Shown here piece by piece: positions 7,605 through 17,759 of a stretch of 64,000 bases of DNA. Numbering within the stretch: position 1 is the first letter of the stretch; each line of letters begins with the position of its first letter. The position numbers were made by a program, and so were the translations under genes. The notes under the pieces were generated by a model that was not told the DNA's origin, made no database searches, and saw only the letters and a list, made by a program, of their open reading frames with translations. Source of the stretch: Desulforhabdus amnigena (GTDB taxonomy: Bacteria > Desulfobacterota > Syntrophobacteria > Syntrophobacterales > Syntrophobacteraceae); NCBI RefSeq assembly GCF_027925305.1, contig NZ_BSDR01000001.1, forward strand, positions 895,001 through 959,000, given 5' to 3'.

Positions 7605-8357
7605 TTAATCCCTCAAAGTAAATTTCCAGGAACAATACCACTCTTCAGGATGGGGGTCGGGCGGGCAACCAATGCATTCCGTTTCGATGCGCGGGTCTAT
7701 GTAACTGGCAAAAAAGGGATACTCCACCATGCCCCCTGATTTGCAGGGGTAATCCTGAAGTCCTTTACGTTTTCGCGCTACTTGCACTCGGCATTCTTCC
7801 ATTCTGAATATAAAACTTTTTGCATCCACATCTTCGATGGACTGTTTATTGATTCGCGCATACATGCGAAAAGCGAGAGCCGTTTTCAATCCATCCAATC
7901 CACCCAGTTCAGGAATCCCAAGCAGTTCCTTGATCCTGTGAGCCTCGTAAGGTGAAAACCTCGACCAGCACGTATCATTGCAGCGTTTCGCAGTGTCCAT
8001 TCCAAACTGCTTTTCCACAGCCTGGAACCAGACTCCGTCGTTGGCCAGCCAGTTGACGCAAATGGCATCGAGCAGTTTCAAAAGATCCTGCCTTCCCATG
8101 TTCCTCAAAGCCTTCGGAACTCCGTCTTCCACTTCAATATCCAGTACCTTGGCAAGCCTGTTGAACATGATGCTCCACGAAAGATCACCGGCGACCGTTT
8201 CAATGGCAGCCGCTTTCTTCATTCCCAACTGGTATTCCACTTCCCTGAACCAGCTTCCATAATGTATCAAAGTGCGCCGAAATCCCTCCATGACCCACTG
8301 AACCAACTCCGGTTGAGACAGATCATCAAACACCTTCGGCTGAGATTGACTGGACAT
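7605..8357 (-). CDS. DUF6125-like conserved cytosolic protein
   Basis: I recognise it only as resembling a family annotated DUF6125 in anaerobic deltaproteobacteria; the function is unknown. The 250-residue protein contains an internal duplication: residues 34-74 (GSWFREVEYQLGM...) and 108-148 (GVWFQAVEKQFGM...) align along their length, each pairing an aromatic motif with a helix that ends in a Leu-Gly or Leu-Asp-Ile step. The C-terminus carries clustered cysteines (ECIGCPPDPHPEEWYCSW) plus others at C223-type spacing upstream, suggesting metal or Fe-S binding, though this is inference. The start ATG at 8357 has AGGAGAAG close upstream; a longer frame to 8543 encodes unlikely sequence. Stand-alone gene. 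Confidence 0.75.
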   Translation of the reverse strand: MSSQSQPKVFDDLSQPELVQWVMEGFRRTLIHYGSWFREVEYQLGMKKAAAIETVAGDLSWSIMFNRLAKVLDIEVEDGVPKALRNMGRQDLLKLLDAICVNWLANDGVWFQAVEKQFGMDTAKRCNDTCWSRFSPYEAHRIKELLGIPELGGLDGLKTALAFRMYARINKQSIEDVDAKSFIFRMEECRVQVARKRKGLQDYPCKSGGMVEYPFFASYIDPRIETECIGCPPDPHPEEWYCSWKFTLRD

Positions 8358-8841
8358 TTCTTCTCCTTGTTGTTGAGCCGGCTGATTGCAAGGCCTTAGA
8401 CTTTTTTTCACACATTTCCATACATTCCGGGGCTCCGAATGGACGTGAATGGGTGAGAAGGTCTTCATTTCGGCCGGCATGTTAGGTTGGAAAAGGAACG
8501 CACAAGCACACTCTCTCAAGAGGAGGACACACGGAGAGACCAATAGAAAAGTACCGCCTCTATCTTGAGAAAATTTTACTCATAATAGATAAGATCGTGT
8601 CTGAAGATCAAGGAAAATGGCAGGAGATGATCTCGGAGGAGATCTTGGGTTGGCGTAGCATCAGCTCTTTGTTCCGGTCGGCACGGCATCGAGGGTTCGC
8701 AAAAAACATACGTCTCCATCACAGGGTGAGTGAAACCCTTTTCTTGCCCATCCCGCGAGAGAGGGGACTTCCCGCGCAGGGCGGTGGGCAATGCTCGGTT
8801 TTTGCCCACCCTGCACAGTGGAAGCCCTTTTAGTTGACGTA
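8358..8841. other. Intergenic region between the DUF6125-like gene and glnA
   Basis: About 480 bases with no convincing gene. Several short frames exist on both strands but lack ribosome-binding sites or recognisable sequence. The only clear structure is the hairpin at 8776-8814 near the end of glnA. The promoter of the DUF6125-like gene should lie here but I cannot point to it. Confidence 0.5.
8776..8814 (-). terminator. Strong hairpin downstream of glnA
   Basis: GGTGGGCAA / TTGCCCACC stem extended by GCAGG / CTGC past a bulge, about 30 bases beyond the glnA stop codon. There is no T tract on the minus strand, so it may be an mRNA 3'-end stabiliser or factor-dependent terminator rather than an intrinsic one. 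Confidence 0.5.
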
Positions 8842-10254
8842 TCAGATGTCGTAATACAGTTTGAATTCATGGGGATGAGGACGCATACGGAGCGGATCTA
8901 CCTCGTTCTCGCGTTTGTATGAGATCCACTTTTGGATAACGTCGTCGGTGAAGACATCGCCCTTGAGGAGGTACTCGTGATCGTTTTCCAAGGACTTGAG
9001 AGCTTCATCGAGTGACCCGGGGGTAGAAGGCACATTGGCAAGTTCTTCAGGAGTCATGGAGTAGATATCACGATCCAAGGGCTGGCCGGGATCGATTCTG
9101 TTTTGGATACCATCCAGAGCGGCCATCAGGATAGCACTGAAAGCGAGGTAACCATTGCAGGACGGATCCGGGAAGCGCACTTCGATACGTTTCAGTTTGG
9201 GTGAAGCGGAATACATGGGGATACGCAAGGATGCGCTGCGGTTACGGCTGGAGTAAGCGAGATTCACCGGTGCTTCGTAACCAGGCACAAGCCTTTTGTA
9301 TGAATTGGTCGTCGGGTTGGTGAAAGCACAGAGAGATGCTGCGTGTTTGAGAATACCACCGGCCGCATAAAGAGCCATTTCACTCAGACCTGCATACTTA
9401 TCGCCGGCAAAAAGCGGTGTGCCGTCCTTCCAAATACTAACGTGAACATGCATGCCGGAACCATTGTCGCCGAAAAGAGGCTTGGGCATGAAGGTTGCCG
9501 TCTTTCCATTGCGAAAAGCAACATTCTTCACTACATATTTGTACCACTGCAGATTGTCGGCCATTTTTACCAAAGTAGCAGCCTTCATATCGATCTCTGC
9601 CTGACCGGCGGTAGCGACTTCGTGGTGCTGGCATTCCACGGTCAATCCCACCTTTTGCATCATCAGTACCATTTCGGTGCGAAGGTCCTGCTGTGAGTCG
9701 ACAGGCGGAACAGGAAAATAACCCTCTTTATGGCGCGGTTTGTAGCCCAGATTGGGATTTTCAACACGACCGGTATTCCAGGTGCCTTCAATGGAGTCGA
9801 TAAAATAGTAGCCGTACTGGCAGGCTCCATCATAGCGAATATCATCAAAAATGAAGAACTCCGCTTCAGGACCGAACCAGGCCATGTCACCAATGCCGGT
9901 GAACTTCAGATATTCCTCGGCCTTTTGAGCGATGTGGCGGGGGTCGCGAGTATATCTTTCCTTGGTAACAGGGTCTGCAACGTTACAAATCATGGTAAGG
10001 GTGGGAACCGCCATGAAAGGATCCATTTTTGCGGTTTCCGGATCGGGAATGACGAGCATATCACTGGCATTGATGGGCTGCCATCCGCGAATGCTGGATC
10101 CGTCAAAGCCGTAGCCATTTTCAAAATCGGATTCACTCAACTCTTCAATTGGATTTGTAAAATGTTGCCAAGTTCCAAGGAAATCCATAAACTTGAGATC
10201 AACCATCTTAGCGCCCTGCTCCTTGGCAAAGGCGAGTACTTCACTCGGGGTCAT
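8842..10254 (-). CDS. glnA: Glutamine synthetase type I
   Basis: Makes glutamine from glutamate, ammonia and ATP in the cytoplasm; a dodecamer of GSI subunits. 470 residues, normal for GSI. Seen: N-terminal beta-grasp ([15 protein letters not shown]), [10 protein letters not shown] latch, catalytic metal ligands in [10 protein letters not shown] and [13 protein letters not shown], the ammonia-site loop [17 protein letters not shown], and RSASLRIP. Near the C-terminus DIYSMTPEE aligns with the adenylylation loop of GSI-beta enzymes, so the Tyr may be modified by GlnE, which is not in this window. I chose ATG at 10254 because AGGAGG precedes it by 8 bases; the frame continues to 10338 but that stretch contains the sigma-54 promoter. 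Last gene of the nitrogen cluster. Confidence 0.98.
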   Translation of the reverse strand: MTPSEVLAFAKEQGAKMVDLKFMDFLGTWQHFTNPIEELSESDFENGYGFDGSSIRGWQPINASDMLVIPDPETAKMDPFMAVPTLTMICNVADPVTKERYTRDPRHIAQKAEEYLKFTGIGDMAWFGPEAEFFIFDDIRYDGACQYGYYFIDSIEGTWNTGRVENPNLGYKPRHKEGYFPVPPVDSQQDLRTEMVLMMQKVGLTVECQHHEVATAGQAEIDMKAATLVKMADNLQWYKYVVKNVAFRNGKTATFMPKPLFGDNGSGMHVHVSIWKDGTPLFAGDKYAGLSEMALYAAGGILKHAASLCAFTNPTTNSYKRLVPGYEAPVNLAYSSRNRSASLRIPMYSASPKLKRIEVRFPDPSCNGYLAFSAILMAALDGIQNRIDPGQPLDRDIYSMTPEELANVPSTPGSLDEALKSLENDHEYLLKGDVFTDDVIQKWISYKRENEVDPLRMRPHPHEFKLYYDI

Positions 10255-10634
10255 ATCATTGCCTCCTTTGGATTCGTTCAAACCTAGTTGTTTTTGAAAA
10301 GTCAAAATCACCAAAAGCAATTCTCTTGCCAAAAGCATAAAAAAACATTCAGGTATTCAATTTTATAAGATTATTTTTTGTTGCTTTCATCATACTGCCC
10401 GATTCGTGCAGGAAGTGATTCAGGGATAGATTATAAAGATGAACAAAAATGAACCCTCAACCTAGTAAGTGTTCATAAAAATGAAGGTCCTTCCTGAAGA
10501 GATAAGATAATAAACAGTTAATAAACAATGTGTTAGCTATGTTTGGTAAGGGGAAAGAAGGGTATACAAAATTGTAACATATGTTGCCTTTGATTGTGCC
10601 GTCCATCAGAAAACGTGCTTTTCGGAAGCGATTT
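10255..10634. other. Intergenic region with glnA promoter
   Basis: 380 bases between glnD and glnA. It holds the glnA ribosome-binding site, a sigma-54 promoter (10316-10332) and about 300 bases of A+T-rich DNA upstream, where activator sites would be expected. I see no clear inverted repeat of the NtrC or NifA type there. A short frame at 10581 on the plus strand is the antisense of glnD and is not called. Confidence 0.6.
10316..10332 (-). promoter_or_regulatory. Sigma-54 promoter of glnA
   Basis: Read on the minus strand, TTGGCA-N6-TTGCT with GG (10330-10329) and GC (10318-10317) exactly 10 bases apart. Predicted transcription start about 10305, giving a 51-base leader before the glnA ATG. 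Glutamine synthetase genes are classic sigma-54 targets activated by NtrC-type proteins, and a sigma-54 activator gene lies in the same cluster. Confidence 0.75.
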
Positions 10635-13238
10635 TCAGCATGTCACGGCAAGGCATTCCAACAAACTTTGTCTTATTCTTTCATGAAGGTCAAAATCCAT
10701 CAATTTATTGCCGCTAAGATCGGTGACGTAAAAAACATCCGTAACCTGGGCTCCCGGCGTAGAGATTTTGGCCAGTTGGATGGATACTTGGAGATTATAA
10801 AGCGTATTGGCGATGGAGTGCAACACGCCTGGCCGGTCCCATGTATACACCTCGATAATGGTGTAGAAATCCGAAGCATCCTCGTCGACCAGGACACGGT
10901 CTTCCTTGCGCGGGAGACACTTGGGCTGTAAAAGAGAAGGTTTTCGCCTGGTTGCCAGCAGTTCATCCAAATACGAACGGTTTTCAAGGACCTTCCCAAA
11001 GTCACTCTTGATTTTTTCCCAGAGTTCATCGGCACGCAATGGATCCGGCAACCGTTCCAGGATGAGGATATCCAGTGCAATCCCGGACTCTCTGGTGAAA
11101 ATATCTGCCGAAAGAATATTCAACCCTCTTGCCCAGAGGATGCCTGTTATGATGGCAAACAAACCGGGGCGGTCCCTGGTGGCAAATGTGACCTCCCACA
11201 TACTTCCTTCCATCTGCCGCGCATGAAATGCCAGAGCGCGCTCACCGTCCAGTTCCCTCTCCATATGGTAATGCCGCTTGATGGCCTCGGGGGCCTGGGA
11301 AAGAAGATAGCGAAAAGAAAGCTTTTCGAGCCACTGAGCGACCTTCAGTTTCTCCGACTCGGATTCAAAATGTTCGAGGACCTTTTGCTGCACGACTGCA
11401 GATCTTTCCTGCAAGTCCTCTCCCTTCCAATCCCCACGGAGGAGCAGTCGATCCACCTTGGCCCAGAGTTCTCTCAGCAGGGAAGCCTTCCATGTATTCC
11501 AGGCACCAGGGCCTGTCGAGCGCGAGTCGGCAATGGTGAGAAGATAGAGCAGGTGCAACCGTTCCCTCTCTTTCACTTCAATGGCGCAGCCGAGTATGGG
11601 TTTTTCATCCATGAGATCACGTTTGAGAGCCGTCTCTGCAAGAATGAGATGATGCCTGATGAGAAAAATCAGCAAGTCGCCCTCTTCTTCTGAAAGATGC
11701 AGCCGTTCGGCAATATCTTTGGCCATTACGGCGCCCCGCTCCGCATGATTCTTGCCTTTCCCTTTGCCGATATCATGGATCAGCGCTGCGAGGTAGAGGA
11801 TGCGACGGTGCTTTATCTGTTCAAAAACGTTTTTCAGCCTGAGTCCCAAAAGTGATTCGTCCTCATCCTGTTCCATGCGATGCAATTGACGTACGGTGCG
11901 CAAGAGGTGTTCATCCACCGTATACAAATGATAAACATCATGCTGGACCCGGTAACGCACTGCGGCAAACTCAGGTAGAAACACATCCAGAAAACCTGTC
12001 TCCAGCATCACCTTGAGCACACGAAAAGCGTTCTTATCGTCAAGCAGGATATCGAAAAACTGTTTGATGGTTTCCCGATCTCTGCGCACCGCATCCGTAA
12101 ATGCGCTCAAGTTTTCACGGATGACCTGTCCTGCCTGGTGATGAAAATGGGCGTCAGATTGCGCTGCCTGCCAGAAAAACTGCATGAGGAGCCCCGGACG
12201 TTTTTTGACCCATTCCGGTTCCATAAAATGAAGATGCCTGCCTTCCAGCAGGAACGGCCCCGGGAGAATTCGCTTGTGGAGACCAAGCCTTGGGATTTTT
12301 CTTTGAGCTTCTTCCAAACGTTCGAGGAAAAAAGAGGTGGTGCGCCGAATGCGTGCAGTATGACGATAGTAGAGTCTCATGAAAGCTTCTACTGCAGAGC
12401 CTTGAAGTCCATCCATGCAGCCGATGCGCGCAGCGATCTGCTCCTGTTCCGGGAAAAGGAGCTGATCCTGTCGACGTCCCGTCAACTGGTGAAGTTGCAA
12501 CCGCACACGCCACAGGAAATCATAAGCCTGTTCGATCCACAGTTTCTCCTGCGGAGTGAGCCATTCATGCGCAATCATGGCATCAAAAGAAGGATTTTGA
12601 AAATAGACGGCCCCTGCCCATCGCATGAGATGGCAATCCCTCAATCCGCCAACCCCTTCCTTGATGTGAGGTTCTAAAAGATAAGAACTTTCGCCGTACT
12701 GCACGAGGCGGCCTTCACGATATTGAAGCAAATTTTGAAGAAATCGCCGCCGACTTTGTGTTCCAAAGCTCTTGCTGTAGGATTTGCGCCAATCTTTGAA
12801 AAGCTGGGAATCTCCAGCGATCAGTTCGGCTTCGAGATGATTGGTAAGGATGGTAAAATCTTCATTGACCAGACGTTTCACCGCCGAGACGGAAGCTGTG
12901 ACATGACCTACTTCAAATCCATTGTCCCAGAGTCCATAAACGATTTCCCGCACTACATCCTGGAGAACCTGAGGAAGACGCTTCTGATAGAGAAAGAGAA
13001 GGTCCAAATCGGAAGCGAAACTCAACTCTCCGCGCCCGAATCCCCCTACAGCGGCAAGAGCCCATCCTGCTTCAGGCAAGGATTCGGCATTGAAAGCTTT
13101 GGCTAGATTCTCCCGAAAGTGCTGTGCATAGGTGCGGGCAGCAAGCAATCCGGGAACGTCATTCCGACACATTTGGAGAAACGTCTGGCGGATTTCTTTC
13201 AATCGTTGGAAGAGAAGATTAAAACGTTGCTGGGCCAT
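10635..13238 (-). CDS. glnD: Bifunctional PII uridylyltransferase / uridylyl-removing enzyme
   Basis: Glutamine sensor that uridylylates PII protein when nitrogen is short and removes the group when glutamine is high. 867 residues, normal length. Domains in order: nucleotidyltransferase with VGGFGRGELSFASDLDL (G65-G66-x-G68-R69, metal ligands D77 and D79); PII-uridylyltransferase helical region; HD domain with ALIHDIGKGKGKNHAERG, the UMP-removing site; and two C-terminal ACT domains beginning at TFATRDRPGLFAIITG and YTWDRPGVLHSIANTL, which bind glutamine. AGAGGA lies before the ATG. It follows glnB by 131 bases on the same strand, so sensor and target are genetic neighbours. Confidence 0.97.
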   Translation of the reverse strand: MAQQRFNLLFQRLKEIRQTFLQMCRNDVPGLLAARTYAQHFRENLAKAFNAESLPEAGWALAAVGGFGRGELSFASDLDLLFLYQKRLPQVLQDVVREIVYGLWDNGFEVGHVTASVSAVKRLVNEDFTILTNHLEAELIAGDSQLFKDWRKSYSKSFGTQSRRRFLQNLLQYREGRLVQYGESSYLLEPHIKEGVGGLRDCHLMRWAGAVYFQNPSFDAMIAHEWLTPQEKLWIEQAYDFLWRVRLQLHQLTGRRQDQLLFPEQEQIAARIGCMDGLQGSAVEAFMRLYYRHTARIRRTTSFFLERLEEAQRKIPRLGLHKRILPGPFLLEGRHLHFMEPEWVKKRPGLLMQFFWQAAQSDAHFHHQAGQVIRENLSAFTDAVRRDRETIKQFFDILLDDKNAFRVLKVMLETGFLDVFLPEFAAVRYRVQHDVYHLYTVDEHLLRTVRQLHRMEQDEDESLLGLRLKNVFEQIKHRRILYLAALIHDIGKGKGKNHAERGAVMAKDIAERLHLSEEEGDLLIFLIRHHLILAETALKRDLMDEKPILGCAIEVKERERLHLLYLLTIADSRSTGPGAWNTWKASLLRELWAKVDRLLLRGDWKGEDLQERSAVVQQKVLEHFESESEKLKVAQWLEKLSFRYLLSQAPEAIKRHYHMERELDGERALAFHARQMEGSMWEVTFATRDRPGLFAIITGILWARGLNILSADIFTRESGIALDILILERLPDPLRADELWEKIKSDFGKVLENRSYLDELLATRRKPSLLQPKCLPRKEDRVLVDEDASDFYTIIEVYTWDRPGVLHSIANTLYNLQVSIQLAKISTPGAQVTDVFYVTDLSGNKLMDFDLHERIRQSLLECLAVTC

Positions 13239-13369
13239 GAGATCCTCTCAAAAAGTGCGGGTAGTGAGTGCAAAATCGAATGATCAATATGACCGAAGAT
13301 TCACCCCCATTGAGTAAAAAAAGTCCGTTTTAGAATCGGATAAACGATTGCTTTCCGTTGCCGCAATTC

Positions 13370-13753
<384 letters not shown>

Positions 13754-15412
13754 TCAGCGTCCGGAGGGCATGCGCCCTTCTCTGTACCCATGCGCAATAG
13801 GGTTGCGCCTCCCCATGCCAAAAGCCTTGGTAGTCACCCGGATGATGGGTGGAGCCTGCCATCGTTTATATTCGTTGCTGTCTACACGATTGATCACCCA
13901 TCGGACGAGCTTTTCGTCCCACCCCCTGGAGAATATCTCTTCGGCCGGCAAACGTTCTTCAACATAAGCTGCCAAAATGCCGTCTAAAACATCGTAGGGT
14001 GGCAGAGTGTCCTGGTCTTTCTGGTCCGGACGCAACTCGGCCGAAGGAGCGCGCACCAGACTGCGTTCGGGTATCCATTCATGGATTTCATTCAATTTAT
14101 AAGCCAATTCATAAACCAGTGTTTTGGGAACATCTCCCAGGAGCGCCAGCCCCCCGTTCATGTCCCCATAAAGGGTGCAGTATCCCACAGCCATTTCCGA
14201 TTTATTTCCCGTACTGAGCAGAAGCCGGTTAAATTTGTTGGAAATGGCCATCAGAATCATTCCCCGGATGCGCGCCTGAAGATTTTCTTCCGTTACATCG
14301 GGGGGAAAGCCTTCAAAAACGGGAGCGAGGGACTGCAAGGCCGAATCGAAAAGACGCCCAATGGGAACTTCGTGAAAAGAGATACCCAGTCGCTTCGACA
14401 AAACACGTGCATCCTCGAGACTCTCCGGAGCATTGTAGGGACCCGGCATGGCGACTCCCATGACATTTTCCCTTCCGAGAGCCATCACGGCCAGGCACGC
14501 AGTCAGTGCGGAATCGACACCGCCACTCAACCCCAGAACGGCTTTCTTGAAACCACATTTGGATGCGTAATCCTTGAGCCCCAGGATCAGCGCTTCAATC
14601 ACTTCACTTGCTTTATCAAGGTTCGATTCATGGAGATCTCCCCGAAGGGTTTCCGTATCATAGACAATCAGATCTTCCTTGAAATCATACCCGCAGGCAA
14701 CCTGCCGTCCTGACTGATCCCACACCATACTGTGGCCATGGAAGACCAGTTGATCATTGCCTCCCACTTGGTTGACATAAACAACCTGCATATTGGATTG
14801 CGTTGCATGCTGCTTGAGAAGTTCACTCACCCATACCGCTTTTCCCACGTGGTAGGGCGAAGCCGATATATTGATGAGAATCTCCACCGAGGCTTGCTGC
14901 AGTTCACAAATGGGATCACAATGGTAAAGGGGACGTGGAAGATACTCCTTAACGTTCCAGATATCTTCACAGATTGTGAGGCCAAGGCGCGCTCCCTTGT
15001 AATCCACCCAGGTCGTCTTCTTGCCCGGTTCAAAATAGCGCTCTTCGTCAAAAACATCGTATGAGGGAAGCAGTCGTTTGTGCGCACAAGCCACCAAAGC
15101 ACCATCGTCAAAAAAGAGGGCGGAATTATGATAAGGCTTACCCGGGCCGTCTTTGTTTTCAGCAACAGCCCCGACGATGACCCCGATTCCCTTGCTCGCT
15201 TCCTGAATTTCCTGCCAGTAGGGCTTGCTGGCAAGGACAAAGCTGGGTTTATCCAAGAGATCCCGTGGCGGATAGCCCAGAAGGGCGAGTTCCGGGAACA
15301 CAACCAAATCGCATTGTTTCCTTCGAGACTGCTCGATAAAATCACGGATTTTTGCCGCATTTCCAGCAAAATCACCAATATATGGATTCATTTGAGCTAA
15401 TGCTATACGCAT
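13754..15412 (-). CDS. nadE: Glutamine-dependent NAD+ synthetase
   Basis: Last step of NAD biosynthesis: amidates nicotinic acid adenine dinucleotide using glutamine and ATP. 552 residues, two domains. N-terminal nitrilase-type glutaminase with catalytic triad E41 (VFPELALLGYPP), K112 (AHKRLLPSYDVFDE) and C148 (GLTICEDIWN). C-terminal synthetase with the pyrophosphatase P-loop LSGGVDSA at 296-302 and STGNKSEMAVGY. I chose ATG at 15412 (MRIALAQMNP), the family start; the frame extends 22 codons further without support. It lies between the sigma-54 activator (90-base gap) and glnB (45-base gap), tying glutamine use for NAD to the nitrogen cluster. Confidence 0.96.
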   Translation of the reverse strand: MRIALAQMNPYIGDFAGNAAKIRDFIEQSRRKQCDLVVFPELALLGYPPRDLLDKPSFVLASKPYWQEIQEASKGIGVIVGAVAENKDGPGKPYHNSALFFDDGALVACAHKRLLPSYDVFDEERYFEPGKKTTWVDYKGARLGLTICEDIWNVKEYLPRPLYHCDPICELQQASVEILINISASPYHVGKAVWVSELLKQHATQSNMQVVYVNQVGGNDQLVFHGHSMVWDQSGRQVACGYDFKEDLIVYDTETLRGDLHESNLDKASEVIEALILGLKDYASKCGFKKAVLGLSGGVDSALTACLAVMALGRENVMGVAMPGPYNAPESLEDARVLSKRLGISFHEVPIGRLFDSALQSLAPVFEGFPPDVTEENLQARIRGMILMAISNKFNRLLLSTGNKSEMAVGYCTLYGDMNGGLALLGDVPKTLVYELAYKLNEIHEWIPERSLVRAPSAELRPDQKDQDTLPPYDVLDGILAAYVEERLPAEEIFSRGWDEKLVRWVINRVDSNEYKRWQAPPIIRVTTKAFGMGRRNPIAHGYREGRMPSGR

Positions 15413-15502
15413 TTCGATTGACTTCCTAGTTTGAGGTATGAAAAACGGTCCATCGTCTTCAAAAAAAGAGCCGTGCAAAAGGTATCACAAATTTAAGGAG
15501 CA

Positions 15503-17050
15503 TCAGGCTTTGGCGCGTGCTTTGCCGCTTGAGAGCTTCGTGCGAAACCTCTTGGGATCGACTCCGTATTTTTCGACTTTGTATTGAATGATCCTTTTGG
15601 TTGTTCCCAGCAACCGTGCCGCCTGAGATTGATTTCCATGGACATCTTTGAGAGCATCGGTGATGAGATCCCGTTCAAAGGCGCTCACCAACGCTTCCAG
15701 TTTTCCGCGACTCACGCTTTGCGTTCCCGTGGGTTTCATCTGGAGTGTGGGTGGTAAATGCCAGGCATCAATGGCCTCACCGGTAGCCAAAAGTACGGCG
15801 CGTTCAATACAATTTTCCAATTCCCGCACATTCCCCGGCCAGTGGTAGGACATGAGCATATCTATGGCCCCAGTCGAAATACGCTTGACCTCTTTTCCAA
15901 ATTCCTGAGCATATTTCTGAACAAAATAATCTGCCAGCAAAAGGATATCCGGTCCTCTTTCTCTCAAGGGTGGTAAAAAAATGGGGAAAACGTTGAGCCT
16001 ATAGTAAAGGTCGGAACGAAAATTTCCGTGGGCAACTTCCTGTTCGAGGTCCTTATTTGTTGCAGTGACGACTCGCACGTCGACTTTCACCATTCGTGAA
16101 GAACCCAAAGGCTGGAACTCGCGTTCCTGAAGCACACGCAACAGTTTTGCCTGAGCAATGGGGGACAATTCACCCACCTCATCCAGGAAGATGGTCCCGC
16201 CCTGTGCCTCTTCAAATCGGCCGCGCCTGCGCGTGACTGCCCCAGTAAATGCCCCCTTCTCGTGTCCGAAGAGTTCACTTTCAAGGAGTGAATCCGGCAT
16301 GGCGGCACAATTTACCTGGACCAAAGGCCCCTTGCGTCGCCGGCTATTTTCATGAATCGCTTTGGCTACCAGCTCTTTCCCCGTCCCGGTTTCCCCATTG
16401 ATCAACACGGTGGTGTTCGTATCCGCCACTTGGTCGATGAGTCGAAGAACTTCCTGGATCACTTTAGATCGGCCGATAATGTTGGTGGTAGGGCGCCTGG
16501 CTTCGGCCAGCATGCGTCGCAATCTGCGATTTTCTTCTTCAACCACACGAAAATGAACCACTTTACCCAGGAGTTCTGCCACCGAACTCAAAATCTGGAC
16601 CTCTTTTTCAAGGTTCTCCACCTGGTGAGCCAGTTTATCTGCGGAAAGTACACCCACGACTTTGCCCTGATAGAAAATGGGAACGCACAGGAATGCCAGT
16701 TCCGCACGATTCAGGGATTTACGCGCCCCTGTACGGTCGAGAAACAGGGTTTCCTTTCCCAGATTGGCGATCGCCATGGGGCGCCCCGTTTGAGCCACCT
16801 TTCCTGTGATTCCCTCGCCTGGCTGGTAAGAAATCTCCCCCGTTCCCACCTCAACACCCCGGGCCACATCCAACCAGGCTTCACCCGTTTGAAGGTCAAG
16901 GATGGAAATCATGCCTCGTTCCATACCCAGCCACGTACTAAGAATACCCAGGGTTTGAAGGAGTTGATCTTTAAGCTCCCCCGTTATGGCAAGCACTCGA
17001 GCGATTTCGTGCAAAGCTCTCAATTCCAAATAGCTGTAATTTTCTGTCAT
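15503..17050 (-). CDS. NifA-like sigma-54-dependent transcriptional activator
   Basis: Bacterial enhancer-binding protein that opens promoters with sigma-54 RNA polymerase. About 515 residues in three parts: N-terminal GAF sensor (about 10-165), central AAA+ domain with Walker A GETGTGKE (219-226), sigma-54-contacting loop GAFTGA (266-271), Walker [12 protein letters not shown] and the arginine-finger region; and a C-terminal Fis-type helix-turn-helix, [20 protein letters not shown]. This GAF-AAA-Fis order is that of NifA, but the inter-domain cysteines of oxygen-sensitive NifA are not evident, and no nif genes are in view. ATG at 17050 is preceded in frame by a GTG at 17053; AAGGAGAAGG lies 13 bases upstream. 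Likely regulator of nearby sigma-54 promoters such as that of glnA, by inference. Confidence 0.93.
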   Translation of the reverse strand: MTENYSYLELRALHEIARVLAITGELKDQLLQTLGILSTWLGMERGMISILDLQTGEAWLDVARGVEVGTGEISYQPGEGITGKVAQTGRPMAIANLGKETLFLDRTGARKSLNRAELAFLCVPIFYQGKVVGVLSADKLAHQVENLEKEVQILSSVAELLGKVVHFRVVEEENRRLRRMLAEARRPTTNIIGRSKVIQEVLRLIDQVADTNTTVLINGETGTGKELVAKAIHENSRRRKGPLVQVNCAAMPDSLLESELFGHEKGAFTGAVTRRRGRFEEAQGGTIFLDEVGELSPIAQAKLLRVLQEREFQPLGSSRMVKVDVRVVTATNKDLEQEVAHGNFRSDLYYRLNVFPIFLPPLRERGPDILLLADYFVQKYAQEFGKEVKRISTGAIDMLMSYHWPGNVRELENCIERAVLLATGEAIDAWHLPPTLQMKPTGTQSVSRGKLEALVSAFERDLITDALKDVHGNQSQAARLLGTTKRIIQYKVEKYGVDPKRFRTKLSSGKARAKA

Positions 17051-17759
17051 CACTGATAATATGCCTTCTCCTTCCCCTTATTTTTGAACTTCCTTCATAC
17101 CGCATTACGACAAAAATGTCACCAAATACTTCAAGAATCAGAAAACAAATATCCTCCCTCTATGGGCCCAATCCATGGAGAGTCAATAATGTCAACGCAT
17201 AATGCAGGTCTTATGAAATTAAAATCAACGCTATAATTTTAGTACAAAAGTGTTTCATTTTAAACTGCATTCCATTTTTGTTCATCCATTCTCCCCAGGG
17301 AGACAACTTCGGCTAGTCCTCTCCGCCAACCCGATAGAAAAGGAGGGAGACAGGAGAGATGTGGTCCTGTGGCGTCCGGACAGTCTATATTGAAGTATAC
17401 ATACCGCTCCGGCGGCAAAAGATTCGCACGTGCCAACAAGACCATATTTTTTAAGGAGTCAAGGTATTTTTAAAAAGACTTGTAAAGCACAGTGACAATC
17501 TTTAAGTATTTTTCCGTAGGGGGCTTGATGTTTACACTTTGGCAAGAGGAAATTTGTGAAATTTTCGGCTTGAAAAGAATTCTTCGAGGCTTCCCTTGCT
17601 CCCCTCTAAGAGCCTATCCAAAAACCTACCTCGGCAGCAGCCCCCCCCTTTAATTCCCCCCTCAAGGGGGACCAAGGGGTGTGTCGCAAAGTCCACAGGT
17701 GGCTTCTGGATAGGTTCTAAATAGCAGGGGACAATGGGAAACTATCCAAAGTAAATTGC
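17051..17759. other. Intergenic region upstream of the sigma-54 activator, with MITE-like repeat
   Basis: About 710 bases with no convincing gene. It should contain the activator promoter; none is clear. The part near 17609-17718 is bounded by a 12-base imperfect inverted repeat (separate entry). A 61-codon frame at 17260-17445 has no recognisable sequence and is not called. Confidence 0.55.
17609..17718. repeat. 110-bp element with terminal inverted repeats, MITE-like
   Basis: Ends AGAGCCTATCCA (17609-17620) and TGGATAGGTTCT (17707-17718) are inverted repeats matching at 11 of 12 positions. The interior contains long C and G runs (CCCCCCCC, CCCCCC, GGGGG, GGGG) that can fold back. No coding potential. 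Such short elements are often non-autonomous derivatives of insertion sequences; no obvious target duplication was seen. Confidence 0.45.

Noticed and set aside
8597-8833. A 78-codon plus-strand frame near the end of glnA.
   Set aside because: It runs through the glnA hairpin and shows no protein-like features or ribosome-binding site.
10254-10338. A longer N-terminus for glnA starting at 10338.
   Set aside because: It overlaps the sigma-54 promoter and has no ribosome-binding site, whereas AGGAGG lies directly before ATG 10254.
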